NCBI GenBank assembly: GCA_017590115.1
Contig: JAGGNK010007448.1
Location: 5,558,815 to 5,622,814 of the forward strand
DNA from: Montifringilla adamsi
Lineage: Eukaryota; Chordata; Aves; Passeriformes; Passeridae
Reading direction: 5' to 3'
DNA: 64,000 nucleotides
Part shown: in pieces, positions 40,901 through 53,200 of the stretch
Position numbering within the stretch: position 1 is the stretch's first letter
How the letters are laid out: each line of letters starts with the position of its first letter
The notes under the pieces: model-generated
The model's input: only the letters and a program-made list of their open reading frames with translations
Databases searched by the model: none
Told to the model about the DNA's origin: nothing
Made by a program: the position numbers and the translations under genes

Positions 40901-42495
40901 TGACCAAGACCTGGCGAGTGGGGTTCACCAGGCAGTCGTCCTCACAGCCCCCGGGGTTCTCCTCCTCGTAGAAGATATTGCTGCAGCCAAAGAGGCTCAG
41001 GGAGATCAGTGTGTGGCTGAAGCTCACCAAGGTTTGCAGGCTCTTGGCTGTCAGCTTCTCACAGTTAGTCAGGTAGAGCTCAATAAGATCCTGAAAAAAA
41101 GGGAAATCAAAGTTAAAGACAGGTAAAGTGCCCACCCTGTTTGCCCCACACCTCCCACTGGGACAGTCTGAAACCACGTATCACCCAACTTGACCAGTGT
41201 CCTATGCCATTCCCAACAGTGGCTTTGGGAGCTGAGAAGGGAGAAGCCGAGGTTAGTCCAAAGAAGGCTTGGACAACAAAGGATGGAGCCTTGGGAATCT
41301 CTGGGTGTCTGGGATTCCAGCTGGTGCCCGTGCAGCAATGCTGCTACATGATGTGGCAGCTGTCAGTGCAACCCCACCTGCTTCCTGATGGCCTCCAGGT
41401 CCTGGTCCTGCACAATGTGTTCCCGCAGGTGGATCCGAGCTAGCCTGGTGCTCCGTGGGTCTGAGAAGAGGGTGAAGAAGCTTTCATGGGGTTCAAAGAT
41501 GCTGTCTGTCTTCACCAGTTCCACGTACCTGTGTGGGGCAATGGTGTTAGCACAGCACAGGCTCAGCCACAGCTCTGGCACCTGCACTGCTGACAAGGAA
41601 GCGTGACAGAGTTGTGAGCACACACCAACCCAACCCCTCCCAGTATCACCCAGATCAGCCTTTGGGGCAAAGGAGCTCACCCACCTCTTCTGGCACAGAA
41701 CCAACGATCCCTAGGAAAATCTTGAGCAAAGGTTTGTGCAGGACTCAGTGTGTGTGAGCAAACTGGATTCTGGCAAGCACAGACTCCAGGAATTTTTTCC
41801 CTAGCTGTTTAAACTTAATAATTAGATTGTTTTGCCCCGCCATTTTTCAGAAAATTAGCTGGCCAGAATTCTCTGCCAGACATTGTGAGCACAAGTTCAG
41901 CCAAGAGAGACTGTGACAGCCAAATTACATAAATCCCTGGAAACAAGTTGCTTTATAAAACTATGGGAGCAGCAGCCTTAAAATGTAACATCTGTTAGCA
42001 CTTTGGACTCTTATTTCTCTGCTTGGACAGAGTGTTGTAATGCTTCAGTGACAGGAAATGGGAAGGCTTCTTTGTTGCTCACTGACATTCTAGGAAGAAG
42101 CAGTGACTGTTTCACTCTGGGTTTACTCTTTTCATTTCCCTTTTTACAGCATCTCGTTGAGCTCTGACTAACTTGGAAAGGGCAACTACTACAGAAACTA
42201 GAATGACAGCAGTACAAAAGGGAACACTTCCTTCTGAAGTTCGTGCAAACTCTTATTTGCCAATATGATCAGTTGGAGAACTGTACTCCCCCTTCTCTGA
42301 GCTCCCAGCTCCTTCCCAAACCAGGCCTGGAACGTACTCGTTGACAAGCTTGTCACAGATCTCGCTTGGCAGGAAGATGTCGGGGTGGAGCCGGAGTGTT
42401 TCGTTGTCCAGGAGGTAGCAGAGAGTCCCCTCCAGGTTGCGAAGGCAGTAATCAGTGCACAAGGTCATCAGCGACTCCGGACTGTCAGATGCCAT
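31973..42495 (-). CDS. ZER1: ZER1, CUL2 E3 ligase receptor for Gly N-degrons, 15 coding exons
   Basis: Substrate receptor (ZYG11 family) that links CUL2-Elongin BC to proteins with an N-terminal glycine, for example failed N-myristoylation products. Coding exons in transcript order: 42495-42338, 41528-41378, 41090-40654, 39752-39576, 38484-38370, 37879-37733, 37492-37319, 36747-36532, 35892-35851, 35512-35393, 34950-34835, 34722-34534, 33563-33466, 33185-33083, 32030-31973. They join to 766 residues, identical in length to human. Order: N-terminal VHL/CUL2-box region (starting MASDSPESL), leucine-rich repeats (about 100-330), then armadillo-like repeats (about 350-760). The glycine-degron pocket residues I know from the family fall at the expected numbers: Trp552 and Asp556 in exon 10, Asn597 and Glu600 in exon 11. 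The ATG context AAAATGG is strong. One donor (after 36532) is the weak GTTGGT. The gene shares its promoter with TBC1D13. Confidence 0.96.
32333..32499. repeat. 85-base direct tandem duplication in the last ZER1 intron
   Basis: Copy 1 is 32333-32417 and copy 2 is 32418-32499. Both start CTTCACTGTGCTGTCACCTG and both include GCAGGCTCCAATCCCTTACA. They differ by a few bases (CATACACTGTG against CACCCTGTG and a C/A change). The duplication is about 300 bases upstream of the last ZER1 exon (transcript sense) and duplicates a CTGCAG-containing pyrimidine-rich stretch on the + strand. Confidence 0.93.
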
Positions 42496-42601
42496 TTTGA
42501 GGGAATTTATGGGAAGGGGAAGAGCAGAAGGAAGCGTTTGATGCAGGAGATCCTTCCCTCAAATGAAGTCCTGGGATGAATTTATGGGGCCATCAGGATA
42601 G
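42496..42601 (-). other. ZER1: ZER1 5' UTR part of the first coding exon
   Basis: The exon containing the start codon begins after a good acceptor, TTCTCTGCTTACAG, read on the minus strand (boundary 42601/42602). It contributes 106 untranslated bases before the ATG at 42493-42495. These include the end of a short upstream reading frame (stop TAA at 42582-42584). Confidence 0.7.
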
Positions 42602-45600
42602 CTGTAAGCAGAGAAGGGAAAAAAGATGCATTGAGAAAGGCACAACTGCAAGTGTCCCACAAAGCTGTCACACCAGCAGGATGTTGTATTTACAGCTCAT
42701 CACTTGCTGACCTCAAAAGGACCTGCAGCAGTTTGGCCCCTCTGGCAGTGTGCCCTTAATTCCTTGGTATTCCCACTCCAAAGGGATACTGTGAGAATGA
42801 ATTAGTGTGATGTGTTTGGAAATGAGACTACGCAGCAAAATGTTTCCTCATTGCAGGGTTATCTGGCTGACAAAGGCCCTCAGAAAGGGAAGTGGTAGAA
42901 GCCACGTTGCTTGATTTCCTTCAGGGTGGGTTGGATAAACCAGCAGAACATTTACTGTCAGCATAATCCTTTCTAAGGCACTGGTGGGATCTGTGGCCCT
43001 GTATCTCCTGCCTGTCATTCTCTTTGCCAACATTCCAAGTCAAGTTTCATTTTCAAGCTCAGTGTTTCTCTGTAGTGCCAAGCCAGAAGCTTCATGCAAG
43101 TCCTTGAACTAGAGCGTGAAGTGGATCAGAAGCCAGAGGGAAGCACACAGACTGGTCTGGGATCCCCCAGTGCAGTGTAAAGACAAGGACTGTGATTGTG
43201 CTGGACACCTCTACATCCAGCTCACCTTCACCACCCCAAATCTGTCACAAAGAGTGACTAAACTGGAAAAAGGCAAAGTGCTTTTGCCCTTCTTCATTTT
43301 TAGAACAGGATAAAGGATGGGTGAGGCAGACAAGAGGGGAAAGCTATCCCTTTTTTCTGATTTGAAATGACCTGATTGCTCTGGTATCAAGACTTGCTCA
43401 GTAGGGCCCCAAGGGGCTTATCAGAGAAGCTAGCTTGAAGACCAGTAGTGACATTTCACTGTCAAAGGGTCAAATCACATTACAAGCAAACCTAAACTTT
43501 TCTAAATATTTCCACAGACACAAAAATTTGTGTTGAAATATTTATTTTTGATATGTCTTATCAAAAGTCTGTCCCTGCTGGCCCTGAGGACACTGATGCT
43601 GAGGAGGTAGTTGTTATTCTTTGCACCACAGCTGAGCAGCCATTGCTGGAGAAGTTGTTGCAAAATGTCCTGAACCATATTCTGTTTCTGATCTTTATCC
43701 TGCAGCTGCAAATAGCAGGACACTTGTGTGTCACCAGCTCTCTGCTTCTCTAAAGCCTCTGCTGCTCTCTTTCCTTCATTCCTATGGTATCAGTACAAGA
43801 CAGAAGAGTTTAACTCCCATTCCTCAGCTTATTCACTCTAATCATTCTAAAAGGTAATGCTGAGGCAAAAAACCCCAAAACTTCAACAGTCATACAAATT
43901 ATACTTTAAACTCTCTCCAATCATGGTGTTAAGGATGGAACTTGCTATTTTGGTCACTGAGTGCTGACAGGGGGTCACAAGAACATAAAACTGAGACTTC
44001 TCAATAGTGCCACAATAGCTCCATTGAGGTGCATGAGGTCCAATCAACGAAAATAGAGAGTTTTCAACTTTGATAAAGGAGGAGCTCCAGAATCCACAGT
44101 TCTCACCTTTGGAGTTAACCAAGGTGAGAAGTCAAGGCTGAAATGTGCCACTGAGTGCACAGTATTGTCTCGCTGGCTGGGAGGTCCTGGCAAAGGGAAT
44201 GCAGGTGGGAGGAAGCTGTCCTGTGTCTGCTTTGGAGATGAATCGGCCTCACCTCCAGAACAAGTCCCTCTTGCAGATTTTGCCTGAAGCTTGGTGGAGA
44301 GAATCTTTCCAGAAAGGCAAGATCAACAGGAAGATCTGAGCCAGCTGGGAAGCGTGTTCTGCTGTCCCTACCAGTTCCCCTGTGCCATCAGACAGGAGGT
44401 CCCTGCAGCCAGTGTTCTTCCACTGTTTACTACTGACAGCCAGAGAACTCGAAAACAAATTCCCATTGACAATCTATTGTCACGTGCAGCTGGAAACGGC
44501 CAGTGCTTGGGACTTGTCCAAGCAGCTCAGAGCACCAGAGGGCAAGGACTGCCTTCCTGTGGCTCTGACAAGCCTCTGTTCCCTCTCTGCTGAGACCAGC
44601 ACAATGCAGCTGGCTGATCTCAGCCCTGAAGAAATCAGCTGCCCTTTAACTTCTGAGCTCCCCGTGATCCACCAACACAATCCCATGCAGAAGTTCAATA
44701 TCAAGAATGGTTACACTGTCCCACTGAAGTAAGACCAAAGAAAAGCTTTCATCCTTCTGATTTATTACAGATATCTGAGCAGCTGCTGTGACCTTTTCTC
44801 CAGGAGACAACACAAGCTGGCCTCTCCCTCCTTAGACGGAACACATGACACCTCAGCAGCAGAGAGGCAAGTAAAAGTGCCAATAGCTGCCCTGATCAAT
44901 ACTGTCTCTAGTCATAACCTCGATGTGTGAGAAAAAGAAAAGAACTGGAGAGGCTGGAAAATCATTAACATTTGCCTAATTGTTCTCCTCAGGAAGCTTC
45001 ACACAGGATGAAGCTGCCTAGTGACTGCCGCCAGTGCTTTTCCAGCAGTGAGCTGCCTGGTGCCGTGTGAGTTTTGGTAAAGACAGATGCATGAAAGATG
45101 CTAAAAATTCAAGACCAAGAAATGAGATTGACCAGAACTTCAGCTGCCAGTATTTTTTCCAATTTATTTCTCTGACAGGTTTGCTTCCATCTTAGTGCAC
45201 CAAGGAACTGAGTTGCTCAGAGCCTCGGGAGCAGGCACACAGAAGCCCTTTCCACGGGCACACAGCCCTGTCTGTGCAGGAACAGCACCCTCCTGCCATG
45301 CACAGACCCAAAACCAGGTGCAGTACAGGCAGCTCTACTCGCCCCCTCCCCAGCATCCAGGACCCACCTGCCTCTTTGCAAATACTGCTCATTTCCAGGC
45401 TGCATCTGCACTACTACAGCACTCCAGGCTGCACTGGCACGTGGGGCTGGGGACCTCTCCTGGGGCTGCCAGTGCCAATATCCTCTCCCTTGGACTTCAG
45501 ACCCATCATCTCTCCCAGCCTCTCTCCAGGCAGTGCCCGGAGCCAAGCCAAGCCTGACTCACCGTGGCTCCACGCCAACCACACAACGTTTACGCTGTTG

Positions 45601-46406
45601 CTACAAAAATGATTGGCAAAGCTGACTGTTCCAGCATCAGGGACTCATCCAAGGAGAGGGCAAACAATATGCACTGACAAGAGCTGATTGCAGCGACTTC
45701 AGAATTACAAATGTAATGTAAATGCAGAGTTTGGCACAGGTTATGCTCTGAAGAGAAACTGCACTGTCACTTTAGCTGGCATCCTGCAGCTGCAAGTCAC
45801 TGTGATTTTATTAATTGATGGGTCATCGCTGCCTCTGTGGGGAAACACCATCCCTTCCTACACTAGGGAAAGTGAAGTAGGAGGAGATGGAACTATCCTC
45901 TGCCCCGGCAATGCCTGCAACTCCCAAACTTGTCAGCCAGACTGACATTGTACATGAGACAGCTCGCACTCGCCGGGGAACGCGTTGATCTTTACCTGCC
46001 TGCAGTAAAGATGCTCTTTCAGCTCACTGAATTAAATTACATCACGGATTTTCACTCCATAGGTCACCTGCCCAAGAAGCCTACCTGGAGTACCTGGTCA
46101 CGGCTTTCAGGGCGCTGGGGCTCCATCAGCCCGCGATGGTCTCGACCAACCCCGCGGGCAGCGCTGGCCCCGAACGCGAGCCCTCCCTCGTCCCCAAGGC
46201 AGTCAGAGGTCACCTCGCCGGGCAGCGCCGGAGCTGCTGCCGCGGGCCGGAGCCCTGCCCGGCGGGGCCCGGCAGTCCCGGGGAGGGGATGGGGACTGCG
46301 CCGGGGGCACCGTCCGGCACTGCCGGGGGCGGCGGTTCCTCCCCCCGCCCGGGCGGGCAGGCCTGTTGCCCCGGGTCGGGCTGGGGAGGGGGGCACCGGT
46401 ACTCAC
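42602..46406 (-). other. ZER1 intron 1
   Basis: 3.8 kb intron between the non-coding first exon and the start-codon exon. Donor is GTGAGT at 46401-46406 (minus strand), acceptor ends at 42602. The sequence becomes GC-rich toward 46100. I see no other exon, RNA gene or transposon in it. Confidence 0.5.
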
Positions 46407-46600
46407 CTGGCGCCATGGGGGACTGGTCCCGGCTGGTCCCGGCTCCCCGGGGCGGGCCGGGGTCCGCGTCCTGCTCGGGCCCGCTCCCCCCGCCGCAGCC
46501 TCGGCTGTCAACAAACCCGCCGTCACTTCCTCCGCCCGCGCCGGAAGCGCCAGCGAGTCCTTCCCCGGAAACACCGGCCCGGCCGGAACGCTCGGTCAGC
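46407..46600 (-). other. ZER1: ZER1 non-coding first exon (5' end approximate) with an upstream ATG
   Basis: A consensus donor, CCAG|GTGAGT, on the minus strand at 46407/46406 sits in the CpG island just upstream of the CRE pair, where a ZER1 first exon is expected. The exon holds an ATG at 46414-46416. Spliced to 42601, it would encode only M-A-P-A-I-L-M-A-P and then stop. The transcription start is not visible, so the outer boundary is a guess. Confidence 0.5.
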
Positions 46601-46629
46601 GGGGACCCGCTGGGGACGGGGACGTTCAG

Positions 46630-46675
46630 TGACGTCACGGGGTCGTGACGCCACGCGGCGGAGGCACTGACGTCA
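46630..46675. promoter_or_regulatory. Two perfect CRE palindromes (TGACGTCA)
   Basis: TGACGTCA occurs at 46630-46637 and again at 46668-46675, 38 bases apart start to start. A half-site-like GTGACGCC lies between them (about 46645) and a GACGTT lies just before (46621). The full palindrome is the CREB/ATF consensus. It is placed a little upstream of the ZER1 first exon, where promoter-proximal CREs are usually active. Confidence 0.85.
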
Positions 46676-47285
46676 CCGCGCGGGGCAGAGCTTGGCCGCG
46701 GCGTCCCGGCAGCCGCAGAGCCAGGGTCCAGCCGCGCCTCCTCACAGAGCGGGGCCATTCCCGCGGGCCCCGCTCACGGTTGCCATTGGCATGGGCTGGA
46801 GCGTGCCCGGGACAGCGCGACCACCCCGCGGGTCTCCTCAGTGCTTGGGGGACCGGCTGCTCCAGCCCGCGGGGTCTCTCCTGGCGCTTGGTGCCTGGGG
46901 AGGGACCCACGCCGTGTCCCGCAGGCCGGGGGTCGCGGGGAGCCGGGACAGGGCAGGGACCGGGCCCGCGGGGCTCCGGGAGCGCCCCGAGGGGGGCAGC
47001 GGGCGGGGCTTAGGAACGGCGAACGCGACGGGCAGGGGCGGGGCTTGGCGCTATGGGCGGGGCGGAGCTGGGCGGAGCTTTGCCGCGAGGGGGGCGGGGC
47101 CAAGCGCTCAGGAAAGGCGCCCTGGGGCGTGCGGGGGCGGGGCTTAGTGCAGGGAAGGGTCCGTGTGGCGCGGGCGGGTTCGCCACGCCCCCGCGGGGCG
47201 GGGCCCATCCCGCATCCCCCTCGCCGGGCAGCGTTTCCAGCCGGAGCGTTTATGCGGCGCGCGGGGAAGGGGCGCCGGGGCCGCC

Positions 47286-50200
47286 ATGTCGCGGCTGCAC
47301 CAGAGCAGGTCGGTGTCGGGGGCTGTGTAGGGACCGGGGTCTTTCCCCTCCCCACCCTGCCGGGGCTGCGCTGCGCGGGGTGCGGGCTCTCGAGAATCGG
47401 GGGCTCTGAGGGGCTGGGGGCTCTGTGGGGGTCTCGGGTTGCCTGTACCAACCCTGATGACGCCCAGGGCTTCGCTCCCCTCAGGATCGCGGACTTCCAG
47501 GAGGTGCTCGGCGAACCCACGGTGGCTCTGACCAAGCTCCGCGAGCTGTGCTTCAGCGGTGAGTGCGGGGGGAGCGGCCCCAGGCTCGGGAGGGGGTCCG
47601 GGCACGGCGGTGCCCGCGCTGGTGCCGCCTGGCTCGGGCTGTCCCCGGGAGGTGACCCGGTGGGTGACCCCAGCAGGGCCCGGGGAGGCTTCGTGCCCCT
47701 CGGGGAGGAAAAGCGTTGCCAGGCGTGTTTGTGAGGTGACATCAGCAAGCCGTGGGGTGAGAGATGGGCTAACGTGGTTATTTCTCTGCCTGGTGTTCCA
47801 CAGGAATTCCCTTTGATGGTGGGCTGCGCTGCCTGTGCTGGAAGGTGGGTTTTGCTTGGGGCGCTTTTCGTTCTTGAGAGTGATGCTTTGGGTTGATTAA
47901 GTACACATAGTGCTTTTTTGGCGGTTAAAGTTGTAAACAAACAATAAATCCAGAGCTTAAAAGCCACTAGAAGTCAGCAGTAATTTGTGGAGATCAGCAC
48001 TTTGCATGTGAACAGCCTCAGTTTTAAGCAAGCAGTGCATTTTGGTCAGGTTAGCTATTGATCAGTCCTACAAATAGTTCTGTGTGGAAAGCCAGTCCCT
48101 GAAATATTCCTGACTGTTGCTTAGCAAAGTACTTGGCTTTTGAGAGAACTCCCAATATTTTCCAAGAGCCAGTTCGAGCCACTGTGTTTGCTTTGCTCAT
48201 CTTGTAGGTGTAAGAGCTCATTGAATACTAATTCCTGTTCACCTGTTTCCTGTGCAGATACTCCTGAACTACCTCCCTTTAGAGAAAGCCTTATGGAGCT
48301 CTTTGCTGAAGAAACAGAGGTGAGGCTGTTGGTACTTGTCCATTTATTTTCAAAGATATCTGCAGAGAAGAAGAATAGTCTTTAAATAATTAAGTACTTT
48401 TATAAAACACATTGTTCTTTTGTGAAATGTGCTGTTCTCCCTGCTGCCTGGTGGACTGACCCCTTCAATTACACTGAAGAGGAAATCAGATGCCTTCTGG
48501 CTGAGCAGGGTGGGACAGAGACATCTGTTTGAGCTCTGTCTGTGTGCTCACCTTGACCTTACCTTCCTCATTGCAAATTCCTCTTTTCTTCTTTAAGGGA
48601 TCTGTATTCCCAGTTCCTAAAAGAAATGATTATCCAGCCTGGGATTGCCAAGGCCAACCTGGGTGTTTCCAGGGAAGATGTGACCTTAGAAGACCACGTA
48701 AGTGTTGTTAAGCCTTTGTGCTGCAGAAAATTCCTTGGGGAGTTTCTGGCCCCCTGGGCTGTTCCTGGCTCTGTTCCTAACTGTTCTGCCCTGCCAGGGG
48801 GAGGGATGCTTCCCAGGTGCCAGCCTGGCACTCTTTTGTTGTGCTAGCCTTGAGTGTGAATTACTGGCAAAGCACCAATAGCTCTGTAGAGAGCTGTTTC
48901 CAGCTGTGCACTTCCCTCCTGCCCTTTGGGGCTGCCTGCCCAGGCTGTGGGTCTCCTAGGGAAAGGGAGAGGCTCACAAGAGGTTCCTGGAGCCATGAGA
49001 TGCTCCCTTGGGAATTTGGGTCCATGAGTGGATTCGGAGCAGAGGATAGAAAAGAAGCAGGAGAGTCAGGCTGGGCTGTGGTGTGGAAGGCAGGAGAGTT
49101 GATTATTTCTGGTAATGCTGCCGGGTTGTTTTTTTTTTTTTTAACAGGCTATTTCCTGCATGCCTTGGCTTTCTCCTTCTCTGAAAGTGCTGTTAGGAGT
49201 GTGTGTGTGGGAGGAGTGAGTGAAGTAACTGATCAGAAGAGACTGTAAAATGATACAGCTGCTCCCATGACCGTTCTGAGCGTTCACTCCCCTGCAGTCA
49301 CCTGCCCCACTGTGATCTCTGGAGCCTTGGTGGTGTAAAACTGGCATGTCTGTAAAACCACACAGGCAGGTCACAGTGATCTTTGAATCCCTTGGAATGT
49401 AGCTTGTTGTTTTTTCCTTGGTTAGTTGTTAACTTTGTGTGGATCTTGATGTGGAGAGAAGAACCACAGCATCAAAGTACTGGGTGGGTGGATAGCTTTT
49501 ACCCCAAGTCTAAATACCATCTCCATGGTACAGGTTTGGAGCTGCAGTTAGGAATCTTGTTAACAGAGGGGGAAAAAAAAAAACTGATTTGCGAACAAAC
49601 TCTTGAAGAGATGAGTGAAAAGGATCAAAAATGTGAGACAAAAAAATGACCCTGATGTGCTCCGATTGTGCTGATGGCAGAGTGACAGCAGAAATGTTAA
49701 ATCACTGTATGTTTACTGAGGATTTTGAGATGTGTGAAACATGCTTTTTCTGTTGTTTCTCTCTTTAGCCTCTCAATCCAAATCCAGACAGTCGATGGAA
49801 CACTTACTTCAAGGATAATGAAGTGCTCCTCCAGATAGACAAAGATGTCAGGTGTGTGAGGCACAGCCATTGAGATTTCGGAACCCGAGCGGTTTGGCCA
49901 ACAAATTGTACTTTGAAAACAAAGTTTAATATTAAACCGAGCCTCCCACTCAACGTGGGGCACGTACTTCCTTCTTGTCCCTGATTTCCTTGTGTCCCTC
50001 CTAGGAGGCTGTACCCTGACATGGCGTTTTTCCAGCGCCCCACGGATTATCCCTGCCTGTTAATCCTGGACCCCCAGAACGAGTTTGAGACCCTGCGCAG
50101 GCGCGTGGAGCAGACCACGCTCAAGTCGCAGACGGTGGCACGAAACCGCAGTGGGGTGACAAATGTGAGCTCTGGGCTGGGGCTGTCCTTGTCACAGGGC

Positions 50201-53200
50201 AAGGTCTCCGATTGGGAAGGGGAAGGGTGATTCTTGGGCTGTTCTCTGTTTCTCTTTCTGCTTGTGCAGTGGAATTAAGGAAACACCCTAGCAGATACTG
50301 AGCATTCTGGGGGCTGGTAGAACCAGTTGAAGAATCAGTAGAATCATGGTAGAATCAGTTGAAGTGCCTGACAGACTGTAGGGAATTACAGGTGTATTTA
50401 ATTTAAAAGATTGTTTTTAACCTGACTTCTGGGAGAACTTGGAGTCACAAGTCATTTTATGATACCTGATATATGCCTTTCTGTATGGCAACAAAACACT
50501 GAAAGGTTTATTTACTATGAATTTATTACAAATTTCCATAGTCCTCCAGAACTGGATCTCAAGTCTGGAATTAGGAGAAGAGCTGAGTAACTGTTAAAAT
50601 GTGTAGTCTCTTTTCCCCTTTCATGAGTATTACAACACACGTGCTGTTGGGGAAGGTGGCTTCTCCCACAACTCTCAATACCCTTCCCTCATACTACTGA
50701 CAAAGAAGTGGAACTGCTGTGGTTTTTACTGTATGAGATCATGTGGTGCAATGATTCAGAGGGAACTGTGTGTTGCTGCACAGACTTTGTTCTTCAGGGA
50801 CAGCGAGCACCAGGACTTCTCTGCCTGTGTGCTCCCAGAGCTGCTTGAATTGGTTTATGTGGTATAAACAGCCCATTTTGGTGGGCCTGTGTGTGTTAAA
50901 AGCCAAGCTTGGCACATGTGCTAAGGGATCTGTTATTACTTGGTTATCCTGATTCAGCCTTGTTTTCCAGGTGAGCTCCCCTCTTAAAAGCACCCCCAGC
51001 TCTCTGAGCGAGTACGAAGTTCTGCCCAACGGCTGCGAAGCTCACTGGGAAGTGGTGGAGAGGATCCTGTTCATCTATGCCAAGCTGAACCCTGGGATAG
51101 CCTATGTCCAGGGCATGAATGAAATTGTGGGGCCTCTTTACTACACCTTTGCTACAGACCCTAACAGCGAATGGAAAGGTGAGGAAGCCTTTTGACTGCT
51201 CAGCAGTGGCTGTGGTACTGCCACTTCTCTGCATGGCATGAGGAGTTTTGGGGAATTGGTAGGAGCTGAATGGGCTGGGAGTGGCAAGGACATGGGAAGT
51301 GAGGATTTTTGAGCAATTTTTGTTTGTTTATTAAACCCAAAATCCCCTTAGAAGCTCTTGTTTCCTTGCACTTTCTATAGATAGTAAGGAAAAAATGGAA
51401 AGGGAGGACTTCGCCTGTTGCTTCTGCTTCACAGGAGCTCTGAGGGTGTGTGCTGGTGGCAGATTATGTTCTTGTGCATAGATAACTGTTTTGTGACCTC
51501 ATGTCACGAAGACCTTGTATTGGACACAAGGTTAGTATCTGCCATGGCTCTGCAGATGTTTCTAGTTTAAGAAGAAAACTAAAAAAAAAAATTGTCTAGT
51601 TTTGACCCAGACCAAGCAAGCCAAGATCTGTTAGGATCTACTCCTCAGATCCAATACAGCAACCAGGTTATGGAACAAGGACAATTTTACAGCTCTGTAC
51701 CTCTCTCAGTGAGGCTTCCTCTATTGTTCCATTTTCTTCTCCTTTCCCCAGAACATGCTGAAGCAGACACATTTTTCTGCTTTACCAATCTAATGGCTGA
51801 AATTCGGGACAATTTCATTAAGAGCCTGGATGATTCTCAGTGTGGTATTACCTACAAAATGGAGAAGGTGTACTCCACCCTGAAGGAAAAGGATGTGGAG
51901 CTGTATTTGAAACTGGTGAGGAGCCAGGTGTTTCTCTGGGTCTTGGGTGGGATGCGAGGAGTGGCTTAACAGTGCAGGTGAAAGTCAGTTTTGTTAAACT
52001 GCTGGAGTAGAGCACAGAGTGTCTGAAGGGCTTTGCCTGTGGGGCAGAGAGAGACTCTTAGCTGAGAGCTGGAACAGCCTCTCCTTGGAGTGAGCCCAGA
52101 GTGAGCTGACACAGCAATGCTTCTTCCCCTGCCTGCCTCTGAAAGCAAACTGTGGTTGTTGCACAGCTGCCAGATGGGAGTCTTGAGGGGACTTGGCCAT
52201 GATCCTTGGTCACCTGCATAGCTGGAGCCTTTACTCTCTTGTAGACATCAGTCAAAGCATGAGTTTTGCTGCAGAGCTCTTCAGCATTCCAGGTTACAGA
52301 AATTGTTTCTGCTTTTAAGAGCAAAACAAAAAACTTCCCCCACACTGCACACACACACTTCTATTGCCACTGGCTGCCCTGACAGCACTGACTTAAACTC
52401 CATGGAGCACATTCCAAAGGAGAAGTGAAATCCAGTGAGCTGGATGATCCCACTGGCCAAATTATACCATTCCCTTTCATCCAAAAGTTTTCAACTGCTT
52501 TGGGTTTGTGTGAGTTTTATAGAACACATAGAAGGCAACTTTCATGACAAACATCTCCAGTCTTACAGTCCATTTGGTGTGAAAGTCCAAGGAGGTTTGG
52601 AAGGGAAAACTATTCTTGTTACTGCTACCTTGACCAAATTACACTGAGGTATTTTTCTGTCTAGAAAAGTCAGGATGTTTCTTCTATAATCCAGAAGATG
52701 GTTTGTCAGCACAGTGACACAGCCCACAGTTTTGGATGGTAGCAGATCCAGTGGGGAGAAAAACTGCCTAATGTTTGGCTGGCAGGAAATGGTCTTGGCC
52801 ATGCAGCAGTTGGTCCTTAAGAATATCAGCAGAATCCTGAGCTTGTTTGACCTTGGCTAAACTTAGGCTATGTTGGATTTAACATCAGAAAACAGGAAAA
52901 CTTCAGGCTAAAGGTGCTTACAGCATGTTTTACTGACCATCAGCGTGAACTCTGTTTCATCTTTGTTTATCTTTGTGAATAGTAAACCTTTTCATAAATA
53001 CAAGGGTTCTGGAAAGGAGAGGAAATCCTGACAAACAGTGCCTGTGCTAGTGGGGGAGGGCTGCAGCTTTGCAGATAAAATGCTGTTGAAATGGGAACTT
53101 CAAAATTACTTGGCAGGTTTAACGGAACACAAATAGAGCCTTTAGGGAGAAAGGCTTCCTTTACTCCATGTTATGGATAGAGGAGCATTTTCTGGCTTGG

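Larger units (their letters stand above)
46407..47285. promoter_or_regulatory. Bidirectional CpG-island promoter of ZER1 (-) and TBC1D13 (+)
   Basis: Head-to-head arrangement: ZER1 first exon edge at 46407 and TBC1D13 ATG at 47286, with less than 0.9 kb between. The CpG island continues to about 46100 on one side and 47650 on the other. It contains two perfect CRE palindromes and a run of at least five GC boxes of the form GGGGCGGGGC between about 47000 and 47150. No TATA box is apparent. The layout is typical of a housekeeping bidirectional promoter. Confidence 0.75.

Noticed and set aside
46774..47967. 397-codon minus-strand ORF across the ZER1/TBC1D13 promoter
   Set aside because: It is antisense to the first TBC1D13 exons and lies in the CpG island. 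Its Pro/Arg/Ala-rich composition is that of a GC shadow.
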